From Chalara sp. BL73 (taxonomy: Eukaryota > Ascomycota > Leotiomycetes > Helotiales): 64,000 bases of DNA. Positions 49,756-60,612 of this stretch are shown one piece after another (the stretch's first letter is position 1; every line of letters begins with the position of its first letter). Position numbers and translations under genes: made by a program. The DNA lies in the NCBI GenBank assembly GCA_918026815.1, contig CAKJVC010000202.1:124001-188000 (forward strand), in the 5' to 3' direction. The notes beneath the pieces are model-generated. The model saw nothing but the letters and a program-made list of their open reading frames with translations, was not told the DNA's origin and did not search any database.

Positions 49756-52700
49756 ATGGGACAGCGAAGCAGTCGCCTCAACCAGGGAGGGGAGCGACAA
49801 CACCTGCTACCACTTTTGGATCCCGAAGAAGTCAACAGTCAGATTGATCATGATGGATGCTTTCCACCGCATAGAATCGATGATGTCTGTCCGGCCAATC
49901 CCTGGCCTGATTTGCCTGTTTATGCAACTATCCATCGGGTACGGAAAGATGTCATTGAAGCTATAGGTCATTGATCCAGGTTGGTGATAGAAGTGGACTT
50001 ATCGCTGACAGGGAATAGATGACCCTTATAGCCAAGAACAACTTAGAGATCCCCGAATGAATATCTCTATTGTGAGGCCTTTGGTTGACAAATATTATGA
50101 GATGAATGACGTTTCCATCAGTAAGCCTTTCTTATATTGTTGACAATGAGATATCGCGCAAACGCATAAGTCTTTTACTTAATCTTGTACATAACTTACC
50201 ACCCCTGTTTCCGACTTGCCACCTTTCTCATTACTGCTTTTTCATAGGACTCTATCCTCATATTTACCGGGGAAGAGACTGAGCCTATCAGAAATCCTAT
50301 ATCCTCTATCCCTTATCCTTCTTGAAAACTGCTGACGAATCTTGAGTTTACTGTCTACTCGTGAACAGAACTCAGTGAGTACCACAAGCCTTAGCAGCAT
50401 CCTTCGGCTTCTACACTTCAAAGAGTTGTCCTTGGTCAACTGCTTACGGCGTCATTCTATAGATTCCTGCGGGAACAACTCACTCAGCCACACCAGCAAA
50501 GTGTTTGCACAACACGTGCTCATCTGTGCGAACTGATTGCAAATCGCGTCTTGCGCCGTGTCCAGTAAGTCATATAAATAGCTTAGCAGGCACAGAAGCT
50601 GTGATATCCTTTATTCCTTCCTGTTATCTCAAAGCCACCTTCATCTGCGCTCTATCATAGACTTACTTACCGTGACTTTACAACAGCGAGGATAATCAGG
50701 GACCTCAGGGTCTGCTACGCTTGGCTCAAATACTTGTTGGCGGCTTTGATCCTTTCCAAGGTGCTCCAGAAGAGGTCATCCAGGAATATAGTAACCTTGC
50801 CTGGACGCTTAACACTCAAACTGGCTATAAAAGAAAACTTCCTGCACTTGAAATAGCTATTATATCTGAGAGCAAGTCATTCCTCAGCACCTCAGCATGT
50901 CAGCGGGTGGTGAACGCAATCTACGAGGGAAGAGTGGTATACACTCCGACGACGTTTATGGATAGTAAGTACCTCATTTCTTGTGCTTTCGTATCTTATA
51001 CCCCCTCCCTAAAGTGTATCAAATACCTAACGCGAATTCGAATCTGCAATGAGTAGTTCTCCCTGATCACTACAAGATGAAGCCCATATCTCTGTATAAT
51101 CCTCGGAAAGCACCTCTACTCAATCAATATCGCCTTATTGTTCCAAGGACAAGAAATATACTAGAAATCATGCAATTCGTTATACTTCTAGCCCTCTTCC
51201 TCTTCATTATGGAGGAGCGTGATCCCAGCATGTTGTCAGTCAGAGAGATAGTCTTTATTGTATATACTTCTGGCTGGATTTTGGATCAGGTAATTTTTTC
51301 TTAAGAATGGTTTATGGGACATAGCTAACTATTTTCTTTAGTTTGCTTGTATCCTCGAGCATGGTAATTCCCCATTTTACTTTGTTTCGTACTTTACCTC
51401 TAAACTCTGAGTAGGATGGCACGTTTACACGCAAAATCTCTGGTCCTTCCTGGACGTGACTTTCTCATTCATCTTCGGAGTCTACCTGGTCTTGCGCATC
51501 CATGGCTGGCGAACTGAAAGCGAGAAATATGGTGTTCAAGCAATGGATGTCTTGGCCATGGGAGCCCCCTTGATTGTTCCTCGCCTTGCGTTCAATCTAC
51601 TGTCTGAGAATATGTTGTTCATTTCCCTTCGCGAGATGATGCGAGACTTCACAGTTCTGACTGGGTTGGCAGTATGGTAAGTCAATTTATTGCTTATTGT
51701 CTCTCCCAGTCATATCTTTTGTTTCTTGAGGTGTTTAATAAAATTATTTCAGGTGTTTCGCAGGCTTCCTTCTCTCCATGACCTGGCTCAGTGACGGCGA
51801 CCACCACCCCATAACCATTAGCAAATGGATGCTCTGGATCTGGTTCGGGCTCGATGGCTCTGGAATTCAGCGCTCAACCGAGTTCCATCCAATTCTGGGG
51901 CCCGTCCTCATGGTGACCTTTACCTTCCTCGGAAACACCCTCTTCCTTACCATCCTGGTCTCAATGCTCAGCACCACCTTTTCCAACATGTACGTTTTAT
52001 TGAAATCTGAATACTCAACTTCGTAGGCGATCAGGGAGCTTTAGAGCTGCCTCAGGAGCCACACCTTTTAGATTCTGGCTTCGAAGATAGCTCCAATGCT
52101 TTTGGGCTTCTACAAATATAAGAAATAATGGAGGGCTAACTCCGTGAACAGCGTCAGCAACGCTACAGCCGAAATTCAATTCCGCCGCGCAGTGCTCACG
52201 CTCGAGGGCGTTAAGTCCGACGCGATCTTCGCATACCAGCCGCCGTTCAACATTCTTGCGCTCCTTGTTCTACTCCCCCTAAAACACATACTCACTCCTC
52301 GCTGGTTTCATAAAATAAACGTTGCTGCTGTCAGAACTCTGAATGCACCGTTGCTGCTGATTATAGGGCTTGTGGAGAGGAGAGTCTTATGGAGAGGCCG
52401 GAGGAGTAGGGAGGAGGAACTCCCCAAGGCAAGGGCTAGTAGAGTGGGACTTTGGGATTTCAAGAGGGGTTTCTCTGCGCATGGCGATATTCAGGCGGTA
52501 TTTGATGCTGAGCCACCACAGCAGGTCGAAGACCAGATTCAGGACGAAAACGACCTTGAGCCGCAGGTGATAGAGGGCGTGGTTTCGAGAGAACTGGAAG
52601 TTGGAGAGGAGGAACAGGAGTATGAGGTATGTTCTTATTTTTATTCTCATCTTTTTGTGGCAAGCTATTTATGTACGTCTTCTTTAATGAGGAATTGATC

Positions 52701-53027
52701 GTGTAACATGCTAATGAATATGCATAGCGAGAGGGACAGCCGGGGAAGGTTGGTGGGAGGCTAAATAGACGTGACTCGGTCTTCCCATGGGGTCTCCCGG
52801 AGCGGTCTGAAAGTAGCAGTAGCAGCAGCGGCGATGAGACCGAAGCTGAGCATCATGAACATGTAAAGTCTCGACTGGAGGAACTGGAGAAGTCGAATAA
52901 AAGGATGGAAGAAATGTTGGCGAGATTATGCGCTGGGTTGGAGCTTTCGAGCAGAGCACCATCTAGAGATGAAACTACAGGTTTACAGGATCTCGATAGA
53001 AGTACAACTGGTGATCTAGAAGATTGA
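49756..53027 (+). CDS. YVC1: TRP-family cation channel (TRPY, Yvc1-like)
   Basis: Eleven exons encode 749 residues: 49756-49966, 50019-50120, 50347-50374, 50463-50564, 50687-50964, 51057-51289, 51342-51363, 51415-51676, 51753-51989, 52152-52626 and 52728-53027. All junctions keep phase. The cytosolic N-terminus has the family pattern PVYATIHRVRKDVIEAI ... MNISIVRPLVDKYY ... VSIIYCLLVNRTQFLREQ. From about residue 265 to 510 there are six to eight hydrophobic segments, among them LEIMQFVILLALFLFIME, VTFSFIFGVYLVLRIHGW and VLMVTFTFLGNTLFLTILVSML, with a pore-like WMLWIWFGLDGSGI before the last. The Ser- and Glu-rich C-terminus includes a short coiled coil (SRLEELEKSNKRMEEML). In yeast Yvc1 releases Ca2+ from the vacuole. 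The exon structure rests on family pattern and splice signals, so individual borders, especially around the 226-bp second and 162-bp ninth introns, may need correction. Confidence 0.85.
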
Positions 53028-53271
53028 GCAATCGGCACAAGGTATAACAATTTTATAACTCACAAAAGGGCCAACACAGTGAAGCCTCTTAGTTATGATT
53101 TATACAAGTGTTCAATTGGGTATATAGGATCCTATTAGGATATTGTTGCAAATGGGTATAAAACATGCCAAAGCGATAGCAAAACACTTTTCCTGACGAA
53201 GCATGCCTAATACCTAATCTACCGCATATCTCTCGTCCTATCCGACTAAACTTCCATCTTTAGCCCTAATC

Positions 53272-56253
53272 CTAAGCACCAACTAATGCACTCTCGATCC
53301 AGTTTGCCTGAATCGCGCTGACCTTTTTGCCATAGCTCTTTGCCGTGAACACATGTTCCAAGAACATGATAGCCTCCAACTTCTTTCCGTAGAGCACACT
53401 TGAAGGATGGATGTGGATTGGGTTCCTTCCGAGAGTGGTCACGAATTGACCATTTTCTCCAATCATAGCGGTTTTCGACACGAAAGCTTTAACAAATGTT
53501 TTCAGAAGCATGTCTTCCTTGTCTGGAGACAGTTCTACGAAAGGCTCGTTGTCATGTGGGAGATCCTTGGAGAGAAGTTTCTGCTGCTGGCATTGGCGAC
53601 GAAGCTGACTACGAATCCTCAAGGCCATATTCAAGGCCCGCAGGTTAATAAAATGCTTCCTACACCAATCTAAACGATTTCCATCTTCTTGTATGAATTT
53701 ACGGATGGTAGTCAGATAGGTCAAGATATCTCCTTTTGCATGTTGAATGAGCTTGCGATTTTCTTCCAAGTTGAGCTGGTCTTCTTCAGATTTAGCTTGG
53801 AAGTAGATTTCGGCATCGGAAGTAATGCATGCGATGATATCAATAGCCTCCAGTAGACAACCGTCTTTAGCAGCTTCAACAATGACCCGTCCATAAGCGG
53901 CGGGAAGAGGATACTCAGCCATCTTCCGGCCAGCATCGGTCAGCACACCATGATCATCAATAGCGCCCATAACATGAAGCTGTAGAAGTGCCTTCTCCAT
54001 TGCGATAACGTCTGGCCTATCCATAAGCGGGAAACTGAGGATATCATCGACCCCACGAGCTTTCATCTTTAAGACTGCCTCAATAACATCGCATCGCATA
54101 ATCTCTGGCTTCTCATCTTGCTCAAACTTTGCTTCATCTTTGGCTGTGTAAAGCTTGATACATTTACCGGGAACCTCACGACCCGCTCGGCCCATTCTTT
54201 GAATCGCAGATACCATAGAGATGGGTCTTGATAAAAGGGATTCCATGCCGAGACGCGGGCGATATTGCTTGACTTTGGATTTACCGCAATCGATGACAAT
54301 ATGCACTCCGGATACCGTGACGGATGTTTCGGCGATGTTCGTAGCGAGAACGACCTTGCGGGTGTGCTTCTCCCTGAGTTTCTCGAACGCCTCCTGTTGT
54401 GCAGACGCTGGTAAAGATCCGTACAAGGGCAGCACTTTCAGGCGAGGAAGATGAGGCTTGAGCTTGGAGGCCCATTCCTCCAACTGACTCTTCAGTGTCT
54501 CAATCTCTTCTTGCCCGGTGAGGAAACATAGAATATCTCCAGGCAGTGGCTCAACGACATGGAGCCGGAGGACTGTCCGCAGCATATTGTCGAGATAGTC
54601 AAGGGTGGGCTTTTCATCATACCACACCCCGACTTCATACTGTCTACCCTTGACAAACAATGTTGCAACGCCATTCTTAGCAACTGGGTTATCCAAGCTT
54701 GAAACAGAACTGCTATCACCAACTCCGTCATCGCCCGAGGAACTTGATCCATCTAGCTCTGAATCATATTCACTGGTTTTAGGAGACTCATCATCTTCGA
54801 GTGAGGCATCGGCACGTTCTTCTAAGCCCGAATCTTCGTCCAACTTTTCACTTGCAGCTACTTCCTCCTGGTGGCTGCCATGTTTCCTCGTGGCATTGCC
54901 GTTTCTACATTTATCATCCTTGGCTGTGATATAATACTCAATTTGTTTTCCGTCGGGTGATTCTGGTGAGCTTTTGATTCCCGACCACGACGAGTATGTT
55001 TCGTTTGAGGACGCTGGTGAGGGTCCATCTGCATCTTGTTCGGTGCCTTCCCGCCCCCCAATCTTCTTCGGAGTGACTTCCGATTCAGCTTCATTCTTGG
55101 TGGCATTCTTCGCATCCTTATTTTTCTTCCTCCTCTCTTCAGCCTTTATCATATGCTTCGCAAGCGTCTTTCCATGATTCTCGCCAGGGTTGTAGTCGGG
55201 CATAGATTCTGGCTTAGCAAAGAAAGCCTCAAGACCTCCGAGGTCTAAAGTGGCACTCATAATAATCACCTTCAATGAAATTCCACCACGGCCTTTTTTA
55301 TCTCCATGGAGGAGTAACCGAAGAAATCCAGCAATCAGATCCACATCGACACTTCGCTCGTGAATTTCATCAACAATTACGGCGCTGTATTGCCGTAAAT
55401 GAGGATCTTTAAGCATTTCTTGTAGTAACATTCCCTCGGTGAGAAATTTGATTTGAGTTCCTTTGGGTATAACAGTGTCGAATCGGACAGCATATCCAAC
55501 CTTTCCATACTTTGTACTGTTGTCCAAGGAACAGCCCATCTCTTTTGCAACACGACGGGCGAGAGACGTAGCTGCTACTCTTCGCGGTTGGGTGATAGCG
55601 ATCATTCCCCCAACTTTTATGTCCTCCTCTTTTCCATCTTTATTTATGATCTTAACTGACTCTCTTCTGCACCATGGCTCTGTATACAGGAACTGTGGGG
55701 TTTGCGTACTCTTTCCTGAGCCAGTTTCACCTCTGAGAAGTAGAACATCGTTATGTCGCAGCATATGGCGAATATCTATCTTCTTTGAGGCAATAGGAAG
55801 CTCCTGGCGAGATTTTTTCAAGGAGTCGGCAATTTTAGTGAGAGCTTGCTGGTTATGTACTTGACTATGTTGCTGCTTGCCTCCATGTGTGGTGTGATCC
55901 CTCAACCTGTTCTGCGCAGTCCCATTGTTCTTCAGCTTCGAGGGCACATTTACTGAATTCAAGGCTGTGGTTGTGCCGTTGAGTAATGTGTTTCGTGGAG
56001 AGAGAGGACTAAAGCCAGTCTTTTGCTTCTTTGATTTCGGAAGCTGAGATCTTGAATCGTGCTCGCGAGCTAGGGCATTGATCTTCCTGTCTGGGCTACC
56101 ATCTCTTGATCGCTTCTTTCCACCTTTTATTTGGCCTTGCTGCGATTGTAGCTTTGTGCTGTTTGGGTTGTGTTCGGAATGTGTTTGTCGGTGTTGTTTG
56201 TTCGTTTGAAGCTCCTCCTCGTCCGCAAATTTGGTATGAACCTTCTCAGGCAT
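53272..56253 (-). CDS. DHR2: DEAH-box RNA helicase Dhr2
   Basis: A single frame of 993 residues. The N-terminal 150 residues are basic and disordered. Helicase motifs are GETGSGKST (175-183), TQPRRVAA, DEIH (295-298, a DEAH variant), SAT (333-335), ILCFLTGQEE, TNIAETSVTVSGV and QRMGRAGR. The HA2/OB region ends in NPIHIHPSSVLYGKK..AIMFLEHVFTAK, the Dhr2/DHX33 type of C-terminus. Dhr2 acts in the nucleolus in early 18S rRNA processing. Odd feature: about 170 extra residues (about 350-528), very rich in Glu, Asp, Ser and Lys, lie between SAT and LFVKGRQYEV, where yeast Dhr2 has a short loop. The frame runs through the insert without a stop and I see no clear intron there. The start MPEKVHTKF was chosen; the frame is open 30 codons further upstream with another ATG. 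Confidence 0.9.
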   Translation of the reverse strand: MPEKVHTKFADEEELQTNKQHRQTHSEHNPNSTKLQSQQGQIKGGKKRSRDGSPDRKINALAREHDSRSQLPKSKKQKTGFSPLSPRNTLLNGTTTALNSVNVPSKLKNNGTAQNRLRDHTTHGGKQQHSQVHNQQALTKIADSLKKSRQELPIASKKIDIRHMLRHNDVLLLRGETGSGKSTQTPQFLYTEPWCRRESVKIINKDGKEEDIKVGGMIAITQPRRVAATSLARRVAKEMGCSLDNSTKYGKVGYAVRFDTVIPKGTQIKFLTEGMLLQEMLKDPHLRQYSAVIVDEIHERSVDVDLIAGFLRLLLHGDKKGRGGISLKVIIMSATLDLGGLEAFFAKPESMPDYNPGENHGKTLAKHMIKAEERRKKNKDAKNATKNEAESEVTPKKIGGREGTEQDADGPSPASSNETYSSWSGIKSSPESPDGKQIEYYITAKDDKCRNGNATRKHGSHQEEVAASEKLDEDSGLEERADASLEDDESPKTSEYDSELDGSSSSGDDGVGDSSSVSSLDNPVAKNGVATLFVKGRQYEVGVWYDEKPTLDYLDNMLRTVLRLHVVEPLPGDILCFLTGQEEIETLKSQLEEWASKLKPHLPRLKVLPLYGSLPASAQQEAFEKLREKHTRKVVLATNIAETSVTVSGVHIVIDCGKSKVKQYRPRLGMESLLSRPISMVSAIQRMGRAGREVPGKCIKLYTAKDEAKFEQDEKPEIMRCDVIEAVLKMKARGVDDILSFPLMDRPDVIAMEKALLQLHVMGAIDDHGVLTDAGRKMAEYPLPAAYGRVIVEAAKDGCLLEAIDIIACITSDAEIYFQAKSEEDQLNLEENRKLIQHAKGDILTYLTTIRKFIQEDGNRLDWCRKHFINLRALNMALRIRSQLRRQCQQQKLLSKDLPHDNEPFVELSPDKEDMLLKTFVKAFVSKTAMIGENGQFVTTLGRNPIHIHPSSVLYGKKLEAIMFLEHVFTAKSYGKKVSAIQANWIESALVGA

Positions 56254-56751
56254 CGTGACTGTATCTGTTATATGACTTGTATGACAGAAGTAAACCAAGT
56301 TGCGCTGAGGCAGGATCTGGGAAGATTGGCTACAAAAGTCCACAGTTGCACCTGGGGGCGTTAGTATTGTGATCGAGTATCAGTTGTATTTTTTTTCTGC
56401 CGTTGCCAAAGACCCCTGCGAAAGTAGAATTCTAGCAAGGCGGTGACCTTATCGCAGAGTGAATACGCTAAGATAAGAGCCTCTTAAGCCTTTCGAACCC
56501 CTCCATCTGGCAAAACCCCGCCTTGAGCACACCATCGCTCAATGCTATTGTATCATTTAAGCGACCGAGCGGCGATAGTGCCGTGTTAGGAATTGCATTC
56601 AAAGCTCCAGAATTGTGTGATACCGTTTGGGCGGAAAATATAAAGGTGATAGCGTCATTTTTCCTTGCTTCTTTTTCTACTGTATATATATTTGCCCTGT
56701 ATTTGTACAAGTAAAAGCTCACTTTTATATTCCCATTTTCCCAAATACACA
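56254..56751. other. Intergenic spacer between divergent genes
   Basis: 498 bp between the DHR2 and TauD-family start codons, containing both promoters. A short T-run lies near 56389. No gene seen. Confidence 0.45.
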
Positions 56752-58054
56752 ATGGCGCCTTCACTGCTTGATACTCAACCTGCGGCTCCTCATGAGCTCT
56801 CTAATCCCACTCATGTTACAGTTGACAGAAAGATCTTCCCAGACGGTATTAAAACTTCTGGTCAACACCCTCCTCTATACGATCAGCTAAAACCATATTC
56901 CGAATTCCCCAGAGAGATCAGTGGAGAAACTGTCTGGAAAGCGGAGGATTATGCGAACAATTCGGAACGTTGGGTTCATGTCTTTAATGATGAGGAGATT
57001 GCAGAACTCAGTGATGCCGCCGATAAATTTCTGGCAGATGGCACGCCTTTGACTGGCATTTCACAAGTAAGGTAAAAAGGTCAGTGTGCCTAATTGCTTT
57101 GCTGATTGCTTCCAGTCAAACCTTCCTTTGCCGAAGCTGTCAAAGTTGCTGGCATCAATTCGTTCCGAGATACTCAATGGCAAGGGATTCATACTCTTCA
57201 AAGGCTTTCCCGTTGAGAAATGGGGTAACCACAAGTCGGCAGTTGCATACATGGGCCTCGGAACATATTTAGGTTACTTTGTTAGTCAGAATGGACGGGG
57301 ACATGTATTGGGACATGTGAAGGACTTAGGCGATGATGCGACACAAATTGATAAAGTGAGAATATACAGAACGAATGCTAGGTAACAGATTCTATCATGA
57401 ATTGTAGAACTCATCGCTAATAACGCCAGGCAATTTTTCCATGCAGATGATTCTGATATCGTTGGTCTCCTTTGTATCGCACGAGCCTTAGAAGGAGGCG
57501 AATCAGATATCGTCTCGTCCCATCACGTCTGGAACACCCTGCAAAAAGAACGCCCAGATGTAGCAGAGACCCTGACCAAGCCCATATGGTACTTCGACCG
57601 CAAAGGAGAAGTCAGCGAGGGCGAGGAACCATATATCAAGACTTCAGTTTTCTACCTCGAGAAAGGAGCTAACGGAAGGCTATACTCCAAATGGGATCCA
57701 TACTATGTCAAGTCTCTCACCCGCTTCTCTGATGCCGGCATCATCCCACCCCTTTCACAAGAACAACAAGAGGCTGCCAAGGTGTTGGAGGAGACGTGCC
57801 ACCGCTTGAGACTGCACATGATTCTCGAGATCGGAGACATCCAATTTTTATCCAACGAGCATGTTCTTCATGCTCGTACAGCATACAAGGATCACGCCCC
57901 TCCAGCACCAAGAAGACATCTGATGAGATTGTGGCTCGCCACACCTGAGAGCGAAGGGGGATGGAAATTGCCGTTCCATGATTCGGCCGAGAAGAAGCGA
58001 GGTGGAATCCAGGTCAACAACAACGCACCAGTTGCACCGCTGGATGCAGAATAG
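56752..58054 (+). CDS. TauD/TfdA-family Fe(II)/2-oxoglutarate dioxygenase
   Basis: Exons 56752-57066, 57116-57381 and 57430-58054 encode 401 residues. The metal-binding HxD is in RQFFHADDSD (H198, D200), created across the second intron. The distal His lies in the VLHARTAYKDH region and the 2-oxoglutarate-binding Arg in PRRHLMRLWLATP. GKGFILFKGFPVEKW and YLGYFVSQNGRGHVLGHVKD are typical of the fungal branch of this family. Such enzymes hydroxylate taurine, sulfonates, aromatic acids or specialised metabolites; the substrate here cannot be told. No neighbouring metabolic genes suggest a cluster. I see no targeting signal, so a cytosolic location is likely. Confidence 0.88.
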
Positions 58055-58197
58055 ATGTATATAGCCAGTTGCACGTTTTGTTGCCGAATAGTTGTACGCA
58101 TATCTTCGTGAAGTCAAAATTCACAATATCTTACTTCTATCTTTCATTGTACGCAGCATGTGAACTTGAACCCTGGCTCGTCTGTGAGGTAGTGGTG

Positions 58198-58607
58198 TTA
58201 GCTTTCTCTTAAATGTAGAATAGTGTCCCTAAATACGCAACCACAACTAGAAACATAAGAGGACTTACTCGTCCCCGGCCATCCACCCAAGATAAAGCCC
58301 CTCCGAACCTTCTCAACCATCCTCATACGATTATAGTCGTAATCACCATAAAGGCCATGCCATGGACAGTGTTTCCTAGAGGACATGACACGTTTGGAAC
58401 CGTGTCTCAAGTAGTCATCTTTGAAGGTAGTGCAGTTGTCAAAGCCTTTACCTGGACCGCAGGATTGGGTGACTGGGAGGTATCAGAGCTAGAAGGTGAT
58501 CAAAGGAGAGCAAGGAGGATTGATAAAGGGACGAAGAGGAGAGGGAACAAACCAGCCAGCCATTGGTGGGTGCAATTTACAGACTTGTAGTGGGTGGTAT
58601 AGCACAT
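58198..58607 (-). CDS. Small cysteine-bearing protein of unknown function
   Basis: Exon 1 (58553-58607) gives MCYTTHYKSVNCTHQWLA and exon 2 (58198-58472) continues with VTQSCGPGKGFDNCTTF; the 80-bp intron has donor GTTTGT and acceptor CAG. Unspliced beyond this point, the protein has 109 residues. A second intron with a perfect GTAAGT donor is possible near the C-terminus (58257-58219), giving a shorter end (..GWPGTRTLFYI). The pattern MCxxxHxxxxxCxHxW ... CGPGxGFxxC ... CPWHGLYGDYDxNRxRMVxxVRxG looks like a small Cys/His protein, possibly metal-binding. I believe similar unnamed proteins occur in filamentous ascomycetes, but this is from memory and unverified. There is no signal peptide. It lies 143 bp from the dioxygenase 3' end, convergent. 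Confidence 0.5.
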
Positions 58608-59009
58608 TTTATCAATGACACGCTGCCTGTGTGCCGAGATATGTTGAAGATTGCGAAGATAGTGGAGTTTTTTTGGGACTGGACGAGATTTAGTAGGATA
58701 GAAGATTTTCGACGTTTGTGTATGGCTTAGTAGGTTAGTAGGCTGCCATAAGAAAGATTATGGAGAGTGGTTTTTTTATGTTGTGAGACTTATTTCATTG
58801 TGCACCATCTGTCTGACATATTCATACTATTGCGATGGTGATACATACCTAAATAGGAAGGACTCTCCCTTGTGGAAAGGCCATTAGTCAAATCGTAAAC
58901 TCTAAAAACAATCATGATCCCTCAAGGTATCAAACGCTTGCTGATACTCACAGACGCTGAACTAGAATTGCAAAGGCTCATGATTTATTTCAAGTCTCGT
59001 GATGGGACT
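58608..59009. other. Intergenic spacer
   Basis: 402 bp between the transporter pseudogene and the small cysteine-bearing gene, both minus strand. No gene seen. Confidence 0.4.
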
Positions 59010-60422
59010 TTATATCTGAGCCACAACCAAGCCAAGAGGACTTCCCGCTATGGGACCCATTACCAAAACTATTCCATAAAGGCTCCAGCATCCTCTCTCT
59101 CCTCGTTTTCTACCTAGATTGGTATACCGGCCATCATGTTCGCTGAGAGCTACCCATGTGTTAGACAAAATAGCAGTTGCACTATCATCAAGTAGAACCA
59201 ATCTCCCGCAAATGAGTCTCCGCCTTCAATGTTGCAAAGCAGGTACAGCGGAATAAAGACGCGTGCGGCCGAAAACGTGACTAATAGATACAGCCGACGT
59301 ATCAGATTCCCATTGTAAGGAACTGCAAACGATCCTACAGAATCTCCTATATTCCATAAAATAATAGTCAGAGGTATAAATGCCCCTCGTCTCAGCAGAG
59401 TGGGCACATTATCTTCTGGAACCACGGAAATTATTTCGCTTACGTATACGAGAGAGACCGACGAAATGCACAAGCACAGGAAGTTCGCACTCGCTGGCCA
59501 TTTCAATCTTCTTCACATAGCTGATAGTGAGTAAGTGTTATGCTCGTACTTGCCCATCAGTCTTTTGCTCGCGAGATCATGAAGGATGAGAAGAGATATG
59601 ACGCCGAGCAAGAGTCCAGTGCCAAAATAGAGCACGACTAGTATCGGTAACCTTTTTTCCGCATTCGCTCCCTCGCCAAAGTATAAGGATGGAGATGTAA
59701 TGGCAGCTAGTATCTCTATCTACTGTTAGAATGCGACTGTCAATCAAGGCCCAAACTTACCGATCACTGATGGCATGAGTGCCGCAACCGCTTCTCTACT
59801 CATAATAACTAGACCATATTCGGTTCTTCCAAATTCGGCTACAAAGGTAAATGCCGGCTGCTGACTGGGTGTATCCGCGGTAGCAGTGATACTAACCAGA
59901 ATGAGTAAACAAATTGAAGTATACTTCGCACCCTATATTCGTAACAGAAAACGACAAAGCTAACGTCACTGTTATGTAGGCTACGAGAGTAAGTCTGAGA
60001 ATGTTGACATAGGACGTGTGATGTTTGTTTTTATACATAAGACCACCTATCACCAAGGAAATGGTCAGGACGAAAATAATAAGATTGTAAGCCTAGAAAT
60101 TTCGCAGAATCCAGAAACTAGGTTGAAATCGATGTTGGAAATATGGAACTGCTTAAAGGATTATAGACCATGTCCACACTATAGACATGCCAATAGTAAA
60201 AAAGCCGCTGAAGGTTATCCAATTGAATTTTTCTGAGGGCAGGGTGTTTGTTGCGATGAAGGGATCATTTTCGTCCTCGTAAGACGACTCATCTATGATG
60301 GGAGCTGAGGCCATGTCCCTAGCAGCCTTGTATATAGAACCGTTATAATATTTGTCCATGATTGGAAGAGCGAGAGGCCGAAGGAAGTTGCGATGGAGAT
60401 GCTCTTGAGGCTGATTGACCAT
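59010..60422 (-). pseudogene. Equilibrative nucleoside transporter (ENT/Fun26 family), broken
   Basis: Reading the minus strand recovers the fold of an ENT protein in order: a cytosolic N-terminus, TM1 (FNWITFSGFFTIGMSIVWTW), the PYFQHRF loop, TM segments around AYNLIIFVLTISLVIGG and ITVTLALSFSV, FVAEFGRTEY, LVVLYFGTGLLLGVISLLIL, then FIPLTIILWNIGDSVG, FIPLYLLCNI and MIVQLLFCLTHG, and a final helix. The frame is interrupted by stops at 60153-60155, 60093-60095, 59513-59515, 59150-59152 and 59114-59116, and by apparent single-base shifts near 59931-59933 and 59070-59078. One intron (GTAAGT donor, CTAAC branch, TAG) between the SVI and ILAAITSP segments still looks usable. The stop at 59513 could be removed by a 39-bp intron, but I find no intron set that removes the others in phase. 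Functional relatives move nucleosides across vacuolar or plasma membranes. Confidence 0.72.
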
Positions 60423-60612
60423 TAATTTTGATTCTGCTTCAACTCGTTTAGTGAGCAATGACAGGTGAATGCTAGTATGTGTGTTATATACTGCCAGCCC
60501 CTGGAATTTATATTTTACATATATACAATGTGATTTCGTCATTATTGTTCTTCCTCCGAATCTCTATTTCGTATAGCTTGCATAAGTTCATACATTTGTC
60601 CTATTTGCTGAT

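Noticed and set aside
60093..60171. Intron that would hide the first two stops in the ENT pseudogene (GTCTAT..TCTAG)
   Set aside because: Its length is not a multiple of three relative to the flanking frame, so splicing it would shift out of the transmembrane reading frame; PYFQHRF inside it also aligns with the family's coding sequence.
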